NCBI GenBank assembly: GCA_934183305.1
Contig: CAKPSF010000002.1
Location: forward strand, 174,995 to 238,994
DNA from: an uncultured Clostridia bacterium
GTDB lineage: Bacteria > Bacillota > Clostridia > TANB77 > CAG-508
DNA length: 64,000 nucleotides
Reading direction: 5' to 3'
The stretch's first letter is position 1. Each line of letters starts with the position of its first letter. A model generated the notes under the pieces. It had not been told where the DNA came from and ran no database searches. It saw only the letters and a program-made list of their open reading frames with translations. Below are positions 36,097 to 46,387 of this stretch, in pieces. A program made the position numbers and the translations under genes.

Positions 36097-38706
36097 CTAT
36101 GATGCTGCTTCTTTTAGTTTTACTAGTATATTCATTGCATCTATTGGTGTTAGTTCATTTATATTTATTTTATCTAGTTCATGTGCTATGTCTGCAAGTT
36201 TGTAGTTATACATATCTAGTTGTCCTGATACTTGTTTCTTATCTTCTTTTGGTTTGCCTTTGTTGATTAAAACACTCTTTCTTTCTAATCCCTTTAGAAT
36301 TTCGTTTGCACTTTTTACAACATCTTGTGGTACTCCTGCAAGTTTTGCTACATGAATACCATAACTCTCATCTGTTCCACCTTCTACTATTTTTCTTAAA
36401 AAGATTATATCTTCACCTTTTTCTTTTACTGCTATTGAGTAATTTTTTACTCCTTCTATTTTGTTTTCTAGTTCTGTTAATTCATGATAATGTGTTGCGA
36501 ATAAGGTTTTTGCTCCACATTTTTCTTTATTTGCTATATATTCTGCCACTGCCCATGCAATAGATAATCCATCATATGTTGAAGTCCCTCTTCCAATTTC
36601 GTCTAATATTACAAGACTATTATTTGTTGCATCTTTTAATATATTTGCCACTTCCATCATTTCTACCATAAAGGTACTTTGTCCCATACTTAAATCATCA
36701 GATGCTCCAACTCTTGTAAATATTTTATCTACGACTCCAATTTTTGCATAGCTTGCTGGTACAAAGCTTCCTATTTGCGCCATTAATGTAATTAATGCAA
36801 CTTGTCTCATATAAGTAGATTTTCCTGCCATATTAGGTCCTGTTATTATAGAAAGTCTATCACTTTCTTTATTTAAATAAGTATCATTTTCAATAAAACT
36901 TCCAGATGGCAACATTTTTTCAATTACAGGATGTCTGCCTTCTTTTATGTTTATTTCTCCGCTATTATCTACTATTGGCATACAGTAATTTAAATCTAAA
37001 GCGACTGTTGCAAATGATGCTAAAACGTCAAGTGTAGATACAACATTTGCTGTTCTTTGTATTCTTTGTATTTCATTCGCAATATTTGCTCTTATTTCTT
37101 GAAAAACATTATATTCTAAATCTATTAATTTTTCTTGTGCTCCAACAGTTTTCTCTTCTAGATTTTTTAATTCTTCTGTTATATATCTTTCTGCTCCAGT
37201 TAATGTTTGTTTTCTTATATATCTATCTGGAACTTGAGATAAGTATGATTTTGTTACTTCAAAATAGTAACCAAATACTTTGTTATATCCAACTTTTAAA
37301 TTCTTTATTCCTGTTTCTTCTTTTTCTTTTGCCTCTAATTCTACAATCCACTTTTTGCCATCAGTTGTTGCTGTTTTATATTCATCTATTTCTTCATTAT
37401 ATCCAATTTTAATTAGTCCGCCTTCTTTAACTGATACTGGTGGTTCTTCAACTATTGAAGCTTCAATTAAATCATATACATCTTTTAGCTCATCTAATTC
37501 TTCAAATAATATTTTTAACATTTTAGAGTTGCATTTGCCAAGTACAGTTTTTAATTCTGGTAGTTGTCCTAAAGAATTTTTAAGTGATATTAAATCTCTT
37601 CCATTTGCATTTTTATATGCAATTTTTCCAATTAGTCTTTCAATATCATACACTTTTTTTAGACAGTCTATTATTTCCCCTTTTAGCATTGGACTATCTT
37701 TTAGTTCTTTTACTGAATCTAGTCTATTATTTATTTCATTTACATCAATTAGTGGATCGTTTATCCAACGTCTTAGCATTCTTCCTCCCATTGATGTACA
37801 TGTCTTATCTAAAACCCAAAGTAGTGTTCCTTTTTTAGCTTTATCTCTCATCTTTTCTGTAAGTTCAAGGTTTCTTCTTGTATTTAAGTCTAATGACATA
37901 AATTTTGCAACACTATAAATGTTTATTTTATTTATATGCTCAAGTTTTACCTTTTGAGTTTCATTCATATATGTAATAAGTCCGTTTGAAGCTATTATTG
38001 CTAGCGTTTTATCTTCTATTTCTTTTAAATCTCTTCCTTCAAAACGTACATTATATTCACTTATTAATTTTTCATAATTATCTTCGAACTTTTGATTTTC
38101 TTCTCTTGAAATATAACATTCAAATCTTTCTCTTATTTTATCTTTTTCTTCTGTTGAAGCAAACATCATCTCATTTACTACTATTTCTGCAGGTGAATAT
38201 CTTGATATTTCATCTAATAATCTTGCAAAATTGTTATTACCATTTATTTGAGTTGCAAAGAAATCTCCTGTTGATATATCACATACTGCCATTCCAAAGA
38301 AAAGTCCATTTTTGTATATAGACATTATATAATTATTTTTCTTTTCATCAAGCATATTTGATTCTATAACTGTTCCAGGGGTCACCACCCTTATAACGTC
38401 TCTTTTTACTATTCCTTTAGCAAATTTTGGATCCTCTAACTGTTCACATATTGCAACTTTATATCCTTTTCCAATTAATCTAGATATATACACTTCAGCA
38501 GCATGAAATGGTATTCCGCACATCGGTGCTCTTTCTTCTTGTCCGCAATCTTTTCCTGTTAAAGTAAGTTCCAACTCTCTTGATGCTGTTATTGCATCAT
38601 CAAAAAACATTTCATAGAAGTCACCTAATCTATAAAATAATATACAATCTTTATATTGTTCTTTTGTTGCAATGTAATGTTGCATCATTGGTGAATATTC
38701 TGCCAT
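36097..38706 (-). CDS. mutS: DNA mismatch repair protein MutS
   Basis: Recognises mismatches and small loops and recruits MutL. The mismatch-binding wedge at the N-terminus reads RLGDFYEMF (residues 26-34, Phe-x-Glu). The ATPase has GPNMAGKSTYMRQ (about 614), DEIGRGTS and the TLFATHYHEL motif. 869 residues, full length. AGGTAAT precedes the start. It lies downstream of miaB and may be read with it. Confidence 0.96.
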   Translation of the reverse strand: MAEYSPMMQHYIATKEQYKDCILFYRLGDFYEMFFDDAITASRELELTLTGKDCGQEERAPMCGIPFHAAEVYISRLIGKGYKVAICEQLEDPKFAKGIVKRDVIRVVTPGTVIESNMLDEKKNNYIMSIYKNGLFFGMAVCDISTGDFFATQINGNNNFARLLDEISRYSPAEIVVNEMMFASTEEKDKIRERFECYISREENQKFEDNYEKLISEYNVRFEGRDLKEIEDKTLAIIASNGLITYMNETQKVKLEHINKINIYSVAKFMSLDLNTRRNLELTEKMRDKAKKGTLLWVLDKTCTSMGGRMLRRWINDPLIDVNEINNRLDSVKELKDSPMLKGEIIDCLKKVYDIERLIGKIAYKNANGRDLISLKNSLGQLPELKTVLGKCNSKMLKILFEELDELKDVYDLIEASIVEEPPVSVKEGGLIKIGYNEEIDEYKTATTDGKKWIVELEAKEKEETGIKNLKVGYNKVFGYYFEVTKSYLSQVPDRYIRKQTLTGAERYITEELKNLEEKTVGAQEKLIDLEYNVFQEIRANIANEIQRIQRTANVVSTLDVLASFATVALDLNYCMPIVDNSGEINIKEGRHPVIEKMLPSGSFIENDTYLNKESDRLSIITGPNMAGKSTYMRQVALITLMAQIGSFVPASYAKIGVVDKIFTRVGASDDLSMGQSTFMVEMMEVANILKDATNNSLVILDEIGRGTSTYDGLSIAWAVAEYIANKEKCGAKTLFATHYHELTELENKIEGVKNYSIAVKEKGEDIIFLRKIVEGGTDESYGIHVAKLAGVPQDVVKSANEILKGLERKSVLINKGKPKEDKKQVSGQLDMYNYKLADIAHELDKININELTPIDAMNILVKLKEAAS

Positions 38707-38733
38707 ATTAATTACCTCTTTATCTTCCTTGTT

Positions 38734-40110
38734 TTATATTATTTCTCCTTTTAAATACCACACACAGTTTTCTGTAATTTTTACATTTACAGTTTTATTT
38801 ATGTATGATTTATCTGCATCTATTATCACTATTTTATTGCTATCTGTTCTGCCACTTAGTGTTTTTTCGTTTGTTTTGCTGGTTCCATCTATTAGAATTT
38901 TTTGAATAGTTCCAACATATTTATTATTGTTTTCTTCTATTTGTCCTTCTACCAACTTCTTTAGTTTATCAAATCTTTTATGTTTTATTTCTTCTGGAAT
39001 CTGATTTTCCATTGTGTCTGCTACTGTTCCTTTTCTTCTTGAATATATAAACATAAAAACTTGTTCAAATCCTACTTTTTTTACAACATCTAAAGTATCA
39101 TTAAAGTCTTCTTCTGTTTCTCCAGGAAAGCCAACTATTATATCTGTTGTTAATGCAATATTAGGTATTCTCTCTTTCATTTTTTCAACTAATTTTAGAT
39201 ATTGTTCTTTTGTATATTTTCTATTCATTGACTTTAATACTTTTGTGCTTCCAGATTGCAAAGGTAAATGTATACATTTTGAAACTTTTGAAGAATTTGC
39301 AATTGCTTCTATAACATCGTCTGTAAAATCTTTTGGATGTGGAGATATGAATCTTATAATTTCAATTCCGTCTATTTTATTTATATCTGTTAATAAATTA
39401 GCAAAATTATATCCTTCTCCTCCATTATATGAATTAACATTTTGCCCTAAAAGCATTATTTCTTTATAGCCATTTTTAGCCAAACATTCTATTTCATTTA
39501 AAATATCTTCTTTTTTACGGCTTCTTTCTCTTCCTCTAACATATGGTACTATACAATAACTACAAAAGTTATTGCATCCATACATAATAGTAACTTGTGC
39601 CTTTACATCATCTGTTCTTTTTATTGGCAAGCCTTCATATATATTTCCGTCTATGTCTAAAACATCTTCTACTCTTTTATTGTTTTCCAATATATTATAT
39701 ATATCCTCAGGAAGTTTATGGAGAGTATGGGTTCCAAATACAATATCAACATACGGATAGCTTTTATTTAGCTTTTCAAGTATATGTTTTTCTTGCATCA
39801 TGCAACCACCTATTGCAATTATAGCTCCATTTTTCTCACGAACTCTTTTTACTTCGCCAAGTTTACCAAAAAGCTTGTCTTCTGCATTTTCTCTAATACA
39901 ACATGTATTAAATATTATTATATCAGCCTCGTCTTGATTTTCAGTTTTAGTATAACACATTGTTTCTAACATTCCGCATATCTTTTCAGAATCATTTTCA
40001 TTCAAACTGCAGCCCATTGTTAATATGTAGTATTTTAGATTTTTATTTATATTTATATTTTTTACTTTTTCCATGTACTCTTTTTGTTTTTGTACTTCTA
40101 TTTGTTCCAT
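38734..40110 (-). CDS. miaB: tRNA-2-methylthio-N6-dimethylallyladenosine synthase MiaB
   Basis: A radical SAM methylthiotransferase acting after MiaA on A37. The N-terminal cluster domain has YILTMGCSLNENDSEK and FNTCCIRENAEDK with conserved Cys. The radical SAM motif is GCNNFCSYCIVPYVRGRE (CxxxCxxC). A TRAM domain closes the protein. The start at 40110 follows GGAGG; the track start at 40143 lacks one. In most relatives the first motif is GCQMN; here it is GCSLN. Confidence 0.95.
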   Translation of the reverse strand: MEQIEVQKQKEYMEKVKNININKNLKYYILTMGCSLNENDSEKICGMLETMCYTKTENQDEADIIIFNTCCIRENAEDKLFGKLGEVKRVREKNGAIIAIGGCMMQEKHILEKLNKSYPYVDIVFGTHTLHKLPEDIYNILENNKRVEDVLDIDGNIYEGLPIKRTDDVKAQVTIMYGCNNFCSYCIVPYVRGRERSRKKEDILNEIECLAKNGYKEIMLLGQNVNSYNGGEGYNFANLLTDINKIDGIEIIRFISPHPKDFTDDVIEAIANSSKVSKCIHLPLQSGSTKVLKSMNRKYTKEQYLKLVEKMKERIPNIALTTDIIVGFPGETEEDFNDTLDVVKKVGFEQVFMFIYSRRKGTVADTMENQIPEEIKHKRFDKLKKLVEGQIEENNNKYVGTIQKILIDGTSKTNEKTLSGRTDSNKIVIIDADKSYINKTVNVKITENCVWYLKGEII

Positions 40111-40186
40111 TTTTACCTCCAGTATACAGCAGAATTTTACCACATTTTCTGCTAAAATACAATAGCTTAGATTTACAAAAGTTGCT

Positions 40187-40246
40187 TAGCCAACAGTGTA
40201 TTTTGCTTTGCAAATATGCACTGTCCGATGCAACGTAGCCTTGTTG
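40187..40246. repeat. Hairpin-rich interspersed repeat, copy B
   Basis: The 21 bp at 40201-40221 are identical to 32911-32931. The hairpin to the left (GTTGC...GCCAAC) corresponds in position to GTGGC...GCCAC in copy A. Lies upstream of miaB. Confidence 0.65.
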
Positions 40247-40280
40247 CTTCAGAAAAATCTTTGTTTTTTTCTATGCAATA

Positions 40281-40309
40281 AAAAAGAACTACATCTCGTA
40301 GCTCTTTTT
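40281..40309 (-). terminator. Terminator of rpmE
   Basis: AAAAAGAACTAC / GTAGCTCTTTTT (40281-40292 with 40298-40309), one mismatch. T-run precedes miaB's upstream region. Confidence 0.75.
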
Positions 40310-40509
40310 TATTGTATTCCGTATTTTTTCTTAAATTTATCTGCTCTACCACCTGTTGTATTTTGTTTTAAACTTCCTGTCCAAAATGGGTGACATTTTG
40401 AGCAAACGTCAACTTTTATATCATTTTTTGTTGATTTTGTTTTCATTACATTTCCGCAAGCACATGTAATTGTTGCTTCTTTAAATTCTGGGTGTAATCC
40501 TTCTTTCAT
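40309..40509 (-). CDS. rpmE: 50S ribosomal protein L31 (zinc-binding form)
   Basis: Starts MKEGLHPEFKEATITCACGN and carries CSKCHPFWTG, so it has the four-Cys zinc site (C+ form). Ends GRADKFKKKYG, as usual. 66 residues. AGAGGTG precedes the start. Confidence 0.95.
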   Translation of the reverse strand: MKEGLHPEFKEATITCACGNVMKTKSTKNDIKVDVCSKCHPFWTGSLKQNTTGGRADKFKKKYGIQ

Positions 40510-40622
40510 TATGTATTCACCTCTTTCTTAATCTTATTAAAAAATATCGTTTTATATTTTATCACACATTATTATTTTTTTCAAGCTTTTTTGGTTATTA
40601 TAAAAAATTTTTTAGTTTTTTC

Positions 40623-40769
40623 TTATTTTTCTTGATTCATTACATATTTTACTGTGTCAATTAGTTGTTCTTTTAATGTTGTTCTTTTCACTATTTTAGA
40701 AACAATATTAAACAAACAAGCTATTATTAATATAATAAGTCCAATTTTTTTCCAATATTTTGCTATCAT
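40623..40769 (-). CDS. Small single-pass membrane protein (48 aa)
   Basis: Too short for most gene finders but well supported: AGGAG lies 6 nt before the ATG, and the product MIAKYWKKIG then LIILIIACLFNIV (helix, residues 11-23) then a basic segment KIVKRTTLKEQL has the plan of a small inner-membrane protein. Ends MNQEK. I recognise no family. It fills the gap between rpmE and the divergent plus-strand gene. Confidence 0.55.
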   Translation of the reverse strand: MIAKYWKKIGLIILIIACLFNIVSKIVKRTTLKEQLIDTVKYVMNQEK

Positions 40770-40925
40770 ATTTTACTCCTAATTTGAAATAAATTACTAT
40801 TTAATTATACTACATTTTTAAATTTTGTCAAGAAAAAGCTTTGCATCAACTAGTATAATTTGACTTTAGGGTACTTCAATGGTATAATATTTATATATAA
40901 TGTATTGATAGGTGGATTTATATAT

Positions 40926-41300
40926 ATGGGAATGATGGATAAATTACGTGGTCTTTTCAGTGGTTCAAATAATACTCAAACAATACAAGAAGATAGAAAT
41001 GCAAAATCAAGCTTGGTAGACCAAATATTGGACTTAGCAAATAAAATAAATAGAATTAATTGTTTTGACGGAAGTATTCGTGGATTAACTAGTGTGTCTA
41101 GTCAGAATTCATTATTAGGAAAAGATATGCAAGAGTTAGAACAACTATATGCTAAATTAAGTAATACATATGACGGACTTGTTCAACAAAAACAAAAATA
41201 TAATGAAAAAACTGAAGCTACTATCGCTGCTAAATGGACTGGTGAAAAAACTAATAATATGACAAATCATGATTTAGATTTTTCTCAAAGAGGAGATTAA
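40926..41300 (+). CDS. Small soluble protein of unknown function
   Basis: 124 residues from the start at 40926, which follows ATAGGTGG; an ATG at 40860 would add hydrophobic residues but has no site. Mostly helical: a DKLRGLFSG start, then QILDLANKINRIN and ELEQLYAKLSNTYDGLVQQKQKYNEK, which could form a short coiled coil. No known domain seen. It has its own terminator and is convergent with the carboxypeptidase gene. Confidence 0.6.
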   Translation: MGMMDKLRGLFSGSNNTQTIQEDRNAKSSLVDQILDLANKINRINCFDGSIRGLTSVSSQNSLLGKDMQELEQLYAKLSNTYDGLVQQKQKYNEKTEATIAAKWTGEKTNNMTNHDLDFSQRGD

Positions 41301-41321
41301 TTAAATACAAAAATATTTTAT

Positions 41322-41365
41322 AAAAAAGATGATAACCCATTATAATATGAGTTATCATCTTTTTT
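41322..41365. terminator. Bidirectional terminator between the small protein and dacF
   Basis: A perfect 15-bp stem AAAAAAGATGATAAC (41322-41336) with 41351-41365. Confidence 0.85.
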
Positions 41366-42594
41366 TATCTGCATAAATTAAACCACTTCAAATACAAATT
41401 TGTTGTTATATTCCACATATTACTTTTTGCAATGTCCGCTTCTGCTACTAAATTTATTTCTAATATTACACTATCTCCTGTTTTATATATAATCTTTCCC
41501 AACACATCTCCTTTGCAAATTGGTGCTGCTATATTTTCGTTTATTATAATTTCTTGTGTTATATTTCCTGTATCACCTTTTTTTATTAATACTGCCGCAT
41601 TCTTTTCTAAGAGTAAATTCACTTGTGGTTCAATTCCCTTATTTACACTCGCAGTGGTTATTACATCTCCTTTATTTCCAAAGCTTTTACTTGTATAATT
41701 TGCAAATCCATAGTCTAATAATTTTGTTGCTTCTGCAAACCTTATTTTTGTTGTTGGCGCTTTCATTATTACTCCTATTAAGCTTAATCCATCTCTTGTT
41801 GCAGAGGCTGATAAGTTATACAAAGCAACTGATGTTGAGCCTGTTTTTAAACCTGTTGCACCTTTATAGTTTCGTATTAATTTATTTGTATTTACTAAAC
41901 TTGATTTTCCATCTCTTATTGAGTCCATCCATATTGTTGTAAATTCTGTTATGCTTGGGTGATTATTTAATAATTCTTTAGACATTAATGCAATGTCATA
42001 TGCTGAAGTTACATGACCATCTTCGTCTATTCCATGACAATTTTTAAAACATGTATCATTCATTCCTAAATTTTTTGCCTTTGCATTCATCATTTGAACA
42101 AATGCTTCTTCCGAACCTGCCAAATACTCTGCCATTGCGACAGTAGAATCATTTGCAGATACAACGCATATTGACTTTAGCATATCCCTTACTGTTAAGT
42201 TTTCTGTTGTATCTAACCAAATTTGTGAACCTCCCATAGAATGTGCATTTTCACTACATGGAATAGTATCTTCATATTTAATTTTTCCACTATCTATTGC
42301 TTCCATAATTAATAAGATACTCATAACTTTTGTTACACTTGCTGGTCTTAATTGTTCATGTATATTATGTGCATAAAGAATTTTACCTGTTGTTTGTTCT
42401 ATTAATATAGCTGCTCCCGATTCTAGTTTTAGTGGATTTTCTTCTTTTGCATCTGCTACTGTTTGCAAAACATTACTACTTGTATTGATCTTAGTACTAT
42501 TGTTAGACCATGTAAATATGGCATCTGTTGCAAAACATATAGAAGATATTAACATTAAAAAAATAATAAAGAATATAATTGCTCTACTTTTCAT
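41365..42594 (-). CDS. dacF: D-alanyl-D-alanine carboxypeptidase (PBP5/DacF type)
   Basis: Trims the terminal D-Ala of peptidoglycan stem peptides outside the cell. Signal peptide (MKSRAIIFFIIFLMLISSICFA), then the three penicillin-binding motifs: SVTK (about residue 86, SxxK), SAN within VVSANDST (about 146), and KTG within TGLKTGST (about 249). A C-terminal beta domain follows. 409 residues. The exact paralogue (DacA, DacB or DacF) cannot be fixed, so the symbol is tentative. Confidence 0.9.
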   Translation of the reverse strand: MKSRAIIFFIIFLMLISSICFATDAIFTWSNNSTKINTSSNVLQTVADAKEENPLKLESGAAILIEQTTGKILYAHNIHEQLRPASVTKVMSILLIMEAIDSGKIKYEDTIPCSENAHSMGGSQIWLDTTENLTVRDMLKSICVVSANDSTVAMAEYLAGSEEAFVQMMNAKAKNLGMNDTCFKNCHGIDEDGHVTSAYDIALMSKELLNNHPSITEFTTIWMDSIRDGKSSLVNTNKLIRNYKGATGLKTGSTSVALYNLSASATRDGLSLIGVIMKAPTTKIRFAEATKLLDYGFANYTSKSFGNKGDVITTASVNKGIEPQVNLLLEKNAAVLIKKGDTGNITQEIIINENIAAPICKGDVLGKIIYKTGDSVILEINLVAEADIAKSNMWNITTNLYLKWFNLCR

Positions 42595-42689
42595 AAATCC
42601 CCTCCAATATGAATTTATATTTGAAGTTTTTATATTTCAAATGCAAATTCAAAATACTGATTTATAACAATTATATTCTTTATTCAAAA

Positions 42690-43337
42690 CTATATTCTTA
42701 TTAATTTTATTTTAACTTTATTGTTCTCAACTTTTGCTTCGAGTTTAACATCATAATCTAACGTATTTTTAAATTTTAGATCTGCTGACTTGTATGATAC
42801 CGCTGCATCTTTACCGTCTTTTATATACACAACATCCCTACTATGTTCATGTCTTTCTTTTACTTCTAATCCTTCTACTTCTAATACAGCATTATATATA
42901 GTTGTACTAACTTGGCATATTCCTCCACCATAACTTTTTTTAACCCCACCATCTGGCGTAAAGGCTTTTGCTTTTCTATATCCCTTTTCTTCTGTTGGAC
43001 AACCTAATTCATTCCATAAAGAAAATGTATCACCAGCCTTTATTATTGTTCCATTTAATGTCTCACATGCTAGCTCTATATTAGAATATCTTTCTTTTGT
43101 GTCTTTTGGTAATTTGGTAGAAAACTCTGATAATTCCTCTTCATTTTTTTCATCTGTTGTTATTTGCTCGTTTAAATTATTAGGCACATCTTCATTTTTT
43201 ATTGTTGTATCAACTCTTTGGGCAACATACTCATTTTTATTTTCAGTGGCAATTTGTTTATTACTATTTTGGTAGAAAACAAATGCTCCAATTCCAATTA
43301 TTAAAATCAAAAATAATATCCATAAGATTTTTTTCAT
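42690..43337 (-). CDS. VanW-family membrane-anchored protein
   Basis: A signal anchor (KKILWILFLILIIGIGAFVFY), a polar linker (to about residue 85), then the VanW domain with SNIELACETLNG, TFSLWNELG and GGGICQVSTTIYNA, typical of the family. VanW occurs in vancomycin resistance clusters and as a general cell-surface domain; the biochemical role is not known. Here it lies between the carboxypeptidase and guaA, with no van genes, so a general wall function is more likely. Confidence 0.88.
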   Translation of the reverse strand: MKKILWILFLILIIGIGAFVFYQNSNKQIATENKNEYVAQRVDTTIKNEDVPNNLNEQITTDEKNEEELSEFSTKLPKDTKERYSNIELACETLNGTIIKAGDTFSLWNELGCPTEEKGYRKAKAFTPDGGVKKSYGGGICQVSTTIYNAVLEVEGLEVKERHEHSRDVVYIKDGKDAAVSYKSADLKFKNTLDYDVKLEAKVENNKVKIKLIRI

Positions 43338-43393
43338 TTTTTTCTCCTCTGGATATTATTTTTACCATTTTTTTATTTTTTATTTATGTATTT

Positions 43394-44929
43394 TTATTCC
43401 CACTCAATAGTTGCTGGTGGTTTACTAGTTATGTCATAAACAACTCTATTTACATGTTTTACTTCATTTACTATTCTGCTAGACACTTTTTCCAATACGT
43501 CATATGGAATTTTTGACCATGTTGCTGTCATAAAGTCTGTAGTTTTTACACTTCTTAATGCTATTGTATAATCATAGGTTCTGTAATCTCCCATTACACC
43601 AACACTTCTTATGTTAGTTAATACTGCAAAATATTGATTTAAGTCTTTTTCTAATTTTGCATTTTTTATTTCTTCTCTAAAAATGTAATCAGCTTCTCTT
43701 AATATATCTAATTTATCTTTTGTTATATCTCCTATGACTCTAATTCCTAAGCCTGGTCCCGGGAATGGTTGTCTATATACTAGATTTTCTGGTATTCCAA
43801 GTTCTAGCCCTGTTTTTCTAACCTCGTCTTTGAATAAGTCTCTTAAAGGTTCTATTATTTCCTTAAAATCTACGTAGTCTGGAAGCCCACCAACATTATG
43901 ATGGCTTTTTATCTTTGCTGACTCTCCTAGTCCACTTTCTATTACATCTGGATATATAGTTCCTTGTACTAAGTAGTCAACTGCTCCAATTTTTTTAGCT
44001 TCTTTTTCAAAAACTCTTATAAATTCTTCTCCAATTATTTTTCTTTTTGCTTCTGGATCTGTAACTCCCTTTAATTTTTCTAAAAATTGTTCTTCTGCAT
44101 TTACTCTTATCAAATTAATATCAAACTGTTTTCTAAAAATTTGTTCAACTTCATCGCCTTCATTTTTTCTAAGAAGTCCATGATCTACAAATATACAGGT
44201 TAGATTTTTTCCAATTGCCTTACTTAACAAAATTGCTGCAACAGAAGAATCAACTCCACCTGATAAAGCACATAATGCTTTTTTATCACCTATTTTATTT
44301 TTTAGAAGTTCAACTTGTTCTTTCACAAATGATGACATTTGCCAATCACCTTTACATTTGCAAACATTAAACAAAAAATTTTTTATAATTTCTGTTCCAT
44401 TAACAGTATTATTTACTTCTGTGTGGAATTGTATTCCATAAAAATTCTTTTCTTCGTTTTCAAAAGCTGCAACAGGACAATTATCTGTACTTCCTATAAT
44501 TTTAAAACCTGCTGGAACTTTAGAAATGAAATCTGTATGACTCATTAAACATATATTTTCATTATTTAAGCCTTTAAATAATCTTGAATTATTATCTATT
44601 TTTACAGTTATTTCTCCATATTCTCTTTTGTCTGCTCTTTGTACATTTCCGCCTAATGAATCAGTCATAAATTGCATTCCATAACAAATTCCTAAAATTG
44701 GAATACCAAGTTCAAATATTTCTTTATCACATTTTGGTGCATTTTTTTCATAAACACTTGCAGGTCCGCCAGTAAATATTATTCCTTTTGGTTTTTTCTT
44801 TTTTATTTCTTCTATACTAGTTTTATATGGTACTATTTCTGAGTACACATTGCATTCTCTTACTCTTCTTGCAATTAACTGATTATACTGTCCATAAAAA
44901 TCAATAATTAAAATTAATTCTTTTTCCAA
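43394..44929 (-). CDS. guaA: GMP synthase (glutamine-hydrolysing)
   Basis: Converts XMP to GMP. The class I glutaminase has GPASVYE, the nucleophile in GICYGMQ (about residue 81) and FHTEVNNT; the ATP-pyrophosphatase part has ALSGGVDSS (about 220), and the dimerisation domain has [16 protein letters not shown]. 511 residues, ending KPPATIEWE. One oddity: the conserved DFGGQY/DFGSQY near the start reads DFYGQY. Otherwise intact. Confidence 0.95.
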   Translation of the reverse strand: MEKELILIIDFYGQYNQLIARRVRECNVYSEIVPYKTSIEEIKKKKPKGIIFTGGPASVYEKNAPKCDKEIFELGIPILGICYGMQFMTDSLGGNVQRADKREYGEITVKIDNNSRLFKGLNNENICLMSHTDFISKVPAGFKIIGSTDNCPVAAFENEEKNFYGIQFHTEVNNTVNGTEIIKNFLFNVCKCKGDWQMSSFVKEQVELLKNKIGDKKALCALSGGVDSSVAAILLSKAIGKNLTCIFVDHGLLRKNEGDEVEQIFRKQFDINLIRVNAEEQFLEKLKGVTDPEAKRKIIGEEFIRVFEKEAKKIGAVDYLVQGTIYPDVIESGLGESAKIKSHHNVGGLPDYVDFKEIIEPLRDLFKDEVRKTGLELGIPENLVYRQPFPGPGLGIRVIGDITKDKLDILREADYIFREEIKNAKLEKDLNQYFAVLTNIRSVGVMGDYRTYDYTIALRSVKTTDFMTATWSKIPYDVLEKVSSRIVNEVKHVNRVVYDITSKPPATIEWE

Positions 44930-45003
44930 CTAATTGTCCTCCTTTTATTTTTCTTATATAATTTATACCATATTTTTCTAGTTTTGTGTAAAAAATATAT
45001 AAA

Positions 45004-45046
45004 AAAAGAAACCAATAAATCTAATTAGATTTTATTGGTTTCTTTT
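45004..45046 (-). terminator. Terminator of the HIT-domain gene
   Basis: An 18- to 19-bp stem with one bulge (45004-45022 with 45027-45046), core GAAACCAATAAA/TTTATTGGTTTC. T-run on the minus strand. Confidence 0.8.
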
Positions 45047-45057
45047 CCTTGTGTCAA

Positions 45058-46107
45058 TTACAAAACATCATTTCTTTTTGACATTTCAGTCAAGAAGTCT
45101 GCCGTTCTATTTCTTATCTGAATAGGAAGGCGGAAGTTATTCATTTTCAGATATTCTGCAATATCCATAAGAGTATCGTTGATTTTAGATTTAAAATCAT
45201 TTTTGCGCCAATTCCATAATTCTCCTTTTATTCCCAGTTCTTCTGCAATAATTTGTCTTGCATACTGTCTAGGAATGTATATTTCAGGATCTGCTGTAAT
45301 ATACATAAATTCTTTTTCGAAGTATAAGAAATATGGATCTCTTTCGTACTGATGAAGTTCATCAAAAGTAATCTCATTCATGGATATCATATTTCTTTGT
45401 TCTTCAGAGATTCTGATATTGGTGGGAAGAATGTGCAAATGTGCATGAACTATCGATTTCTCATGTTTGCATTTTCCTTCTTCTCCTGAGCCATGTTCGA
45501 ACATCATAATGTTTTCATGATATATTTCAGTTAAAATAAAATGAATATCAAGTATTACCATTTTTAATTCTTTTTGATGTTCTTTAGACAATGCAGCGCA
45601 AGAAAGAATGTGATCTTTGGGGCATATCATTAAATATCCTTTAACCATAGCTCCCTTTGCAGGGCATACATAAAAGTTTTCACTTTCATATATAACCATA
45701 TCCATTGGTTTTTTGTTTTGATTCTTCCGTCCATCATAGATCTTGCAAAGTATGCAATCTCTTTTGGTTGGTTGTTTGATTTTTCCATCCGGAATAAAAT
45801 CTCCAATGTCAATATCGTACTTCATTGCAATTTCTTCGAATTGAGGTCCAATTTCTTCATTTGGGATTATAATATTGGATTCATCAATATTGTCCCCAAC
45901 AAAGATTGGAATAAATCCTCTTTCCAAATTTTCCTCTGGAGTAACAATGCTTCTTATTGCTACATTTTTATTGTAGCTAAGGACATTATCGACTTCAGAA
46001 CCATCATTCAAAGCAATAACCGCTTCGTAATGATTAATAAAATCTAAAACTTTCCGTACCTCACTTTCCTCTCCATGTAACAGAAATATTTTTCTAGTCT
46101 GTTTCAT
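45058..46107 (-). CDS. HIT-superfamily protein with N- and C-terminal extensions
   Basis: 349 residues. The central part (about 115-235) is a HIT domain: CILCKIYDGRK start, then the catalytic signature HAHLHILP (histidine triad), so nucleotide hydrolysis or transfer is likely. The first ~110 residues (RKIFLLHGEESEVRKVL) and the last ~110 do not match a family I know. Base use is richer in G and C than guaA or its other neighbour, and it has its own TTGACA-17-TATAAT promoter and terminator. This suggests a transferred single gene. Confidence 0.75.
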   Translation of the reverse strand: MKQTRKIFLLHGEESEVRKVLDFINHYEAVIALNDGSEVDNVLSYNKNVAIRSIVTPEENLERGFIPIFVGDNIDESNIIIPNEEIGPQFEEIAMKYDIDIGDFIPDGKIKQPTKRDCILCKIYDGRKNQNKKPMDMVIYESENFYVCPAKGAMVKGYLMICPKDHILSCAALSKEHQKELKMVILDIHFILTEIYHENIMMFEHGSGEEGKCKHEKSIVHAHLHILPTNIRISEEQRNMISMNEITFDELHQYERDPYFLYFEKEFMYITADPEIYIPRQYARQIIAEELGIKGELWNWRKNDFKSKINDTLMDIAEYLKMNNFRLPIQIRNRTADFLTEMSKRNDVL

Positions 46108-46152
46108 AATTTTTCCTCCTTAAGTAATGAATTCAACTGTTTGAATAATTTT

Positions 46153-46181
46153 ATTATATCATTTTTTGTGTTTTATGTCAA
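46153..46181 (-). promoter_or_regulatory. Promoter of the HIT-domain gene
   Basis: TTGACA (46176-46181), 17 bp, TATAAT (46153-46158). Confidence 0.8.
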
Positions 46182-46204
46182 TTTGATATCATTTTAAGTA
46201 TAAA

Positions 46205-46357
46205 TCTCTTATTAATGTAACAATTTATTGCAAGTCTAAAATTTATATAGTAGATGTTTTATGTGATTTAAAACAAAATGGCATAGATATAATTTTTATG
46301 CATATGGATGACAAAAATTATATTGAAAATATAATAAATAAAAAGTTCAATAATTAA
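46205..46357 (+). pseudogene. Possible gene remnant
   Basis: A frame open from before 46205 to a TAA at 46355 has no usable start but reads like protein (SKIYIVDVLCDLKQNG, then IFMHMDDKNYIENIINKK). It could be the end of a lost gene, or chance in AT-rich DNA. I do not recognise the family. Confidence 0.25.
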
Positions 46358-46369
46358 AATTATTGAACT
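46344..46369 (-). terminator. Terminator after the phosphodiesterase gene
   Basis: AGTTCAATAATT / AATTATTGAACT stem (46344-46355 with 46358-46369). AT-rich, with a short T-tract. Confidence 0.5.
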
Positions 46370-46387
46370 CTTTATCTTTTATATAAT

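Noticed and set aside
46205..46357. Intact small gene after the HIT-domain promoter
   Set aside because: The frame has no usable start codon; kept only as a low-confidence remnant.
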